In this document: positions 5,147 through 6,057 of the stretch, one piece after another
Layout: each line of letters starts with the position of its first letter
How positions within the stretch are numbered: position 1 is the first letter of the stretch
From: Streptosporangiaceae bacterium
GTDB lineage: Bacteria > Actinomycetota > Actinomycetes > Streptosporangiales > Streptosporangiaceae
Assembly: GCA_030040475.1 (NCBI GenBank)
Contig: JASHTQ010000299.1
Location: 1-6,057, forward strand
Direction: 5' to 3'
Length of the DNA: 6,057 bases
Notes under the pieces: generated by a model
Seen by the model: only the letters and a program-made list of their open reading frames with translations
Told to the model about the DNA's origin: nothing
Database searches by the model: none
Position numbers and translations under genes: made by a program

Positions 5147-6057
5147 ATGGCCAGCGCCGCTCTGCCGCCGCCTGCCAGTGCTTCCGATGCGCTGGACATG
5201 GTGCTGACGGGAATGCGGTACATGAACGCGGCCGACGCCACCGCCATGCTCACCGAGGAGCAGGCCCGCTGCCTGAAGACCCTGGAGCAGGTACGCGCAA
5301 TGGGGACCGCAGCGCACGCTGCGATGCTGGGCGCGTTCACCGCGCGGCAGGGGTACACCGAGGACGGGGAGTACAGCCCGCGGTCCTGGCTGATCCACCG
5401 GGCCGATATCACGAAGGCCGCCGCGTACGCGCAGACCGACTGGGCACACCGTGTTGAGGCGCACCCGAAGATCGCTCGGGCGATGGCAACGGGGATCATG
5501 TCGGAGTCGTGGGCCAAGGCCTTGTGCGAGATCACCGGGAAGATCCCGCCCGCCGCCCGGGACGAGGCCGACGGTCTCCTAGTCTGGACCAAGCTGCACG
5601 GCGCGACCCTGGCCGACCTGACCGGCCTGGCCACCGAGATGTACCTCCGCTCCCTCCCCGACGGCCCGCCGGACCCGGAGCCCGCGGATCGCAGCCTGCG
5701 GCTGGCCACCACCCTGGGCGGCGCCGGGGTCCTGCACGGGGAGCTGGACGCCAGCTGCGCTGCGATGGTCGGCGCCGTCCTGGACGCGCTGGCCAAGCCG
5801 GCCGGCGCCGGCGACACCCGCAGCAAGCCCGAGCGATACCACGATGCGCTTCATGAGGCGATGAAACGGCTGCTAGCCGCGGACCTGCTGCCGGACCGGG
5901 CGGGCCAGCCGGTGAAGGCGCTTGTGCACATGACGCTGGCCGAGCTGTGCGCAATGGACGGCGGGTCGGCGCTGCAGCGCGAGTGGATCACCGCTGCGGC
6001 GGCCCGCTGGGCGGCGCACCGCGCGGCCGCGTCAGTGACCGGCAGCGATGGTGGCGC
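5147..6057 (+). CDS. DUF222 / 13E12-family HNH endonuclease-like protein, N-terminal part (cut by window end)
   Basis: The frame is open from ATG 5147 to the end of the window: 303 codons with no stop, so the gene is 3' partial. The N-terminus is a helical DUF222 region. SPRSWLIHRADITKAAA (77-93) and HPKIARAMATGIMSESWAKAL (106-126) are typical of this domain. RLATTLGGAGVLHGELD (185-201) followed by AAMVGAVLDAL (205-215) is the family's most recognisable block. RSKPERYHDALHEAMKRLL (225-243) and KALVHMTLAEL (257-267) follow, then a region ending ARWAAHRAAASVTGSDGG. In intact relatives a C-terminal HNH nuclease motif comes later; it would lie beyond 6057 and cannot be confirmed. The family includes the mycobacterial REP13E12 repeats, is often multi-copy, and its cellular role is unclear. 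It has a strong ribosome site and possibly an SOS-type operator. Codons such as GTT, GTA, CTA and AAA are used more freely than in the neighbouring genes, which may hint at separate origin. Confidence 0.85.
   Translation, partial: MASAALPPPASASDALDMVLTGMRYMNAADATAMLTEEQARCLKTLEQVRAMGTAAHAAMLGAFTARQGYTEDGEYSPRSWLIHRADITKAAAYAQTDWAHRVEAHPKIARAMATGIMSESWAKALCEITGKIPPAARDEADGLLVWTKLHGATLADLTGLATEMYLRSLPDGPPDPEPADRSLRLATTLGGAGVLHGELDASCAAMVGAVLDALAKPAGAGDTRSKPERYHDALHEAMKRLLAADLLPDRAGQPVKALVHMTLAELCAMDGGSALQREWITAAAARWAAHRAAASVTGSDGG

Noticed and set aside
5104..5826. A 240-codon minus-strand open frame
   Set aside because: It is antisense to the DUF222 gene, which has a strong ribosome site and recognisable family blocks. 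The Ser/Arg/Ala-rich translation matches nothing.
1..6057. tRNA, rRNA, CRISPR array or insertion sequence
   Set aside because: I saw no cloverleaf-like sequence, no regularly spaced repeats, no transposase motif and no terminal inverted repeats.

Overview
The window is very GC-rich, with strong G/C preference at third codon positions. Its gene families point to a mycelial actinomycete: a DUF574 (Methyltransf_19) SAM methyltransferase, a DUF222/13E12-type HNH endonuclease and an actinobacterial-type M1 aminopeptidase. An order such as Streptosporangiales is plausible, but that is inference from family impressions, not from a search.

Layout from left to right. (1) Positions 1-913, minus strand: the decayed remnant of an M1 aminopeptidase (PepN-like). 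Its start and ribosome site survive, but it carries two compensating single-base indels, an in-frame deletion that removes the zinc-binding HEXXH region, and a second large deletion that fuses the peptidase domain out of frame to a C-terminal-domain remnant. (2) 1047-1874, plus: an intact DUF574 SAM-dependent methyltransferase, divergent from the remnant. (3) 1885-3117, minus: an MFS_3-type drug exporter, convergent with the methyltransferase across a 10-base gap. (4) 3120-3809, minus: an ArsR-type winged-helix regulator directly upstream of the exporter and separated from it by 2 bases, so the two form an operon. (5) 3922-4977, plus: a luciferase-like flavin-dependent monooxygenase (MsnO8/YhbW-like), divergent from the regulator. 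(6) 5147-6057, plus: the N-terminal part of a DUF222 HNH endonuclease-family protein, cut by the window end before its HNH motif.

The most coherent functional unit is 1885-4977. The regulator-monooxygenase gap holds two copies of the 8-base palindrome TTTGCAAA, forming a larger inverted repeat over a good minus-strand promoter (TTACCA-N17-TATATT). The simple model is an autoregulated switch controlling an exporter, and possibly the divergent oxidoreductase, in response to a small molecule. A second possible regulatory site, resembling an actinobacterial SOS/LexA box, lies upstream of the DUF222 gene. I see no wholly new type of system. The points most worth following are the operator architecture, the exporter/monooxygenase pairing, the step-by-step record of PepN decay and the SOS-like site.
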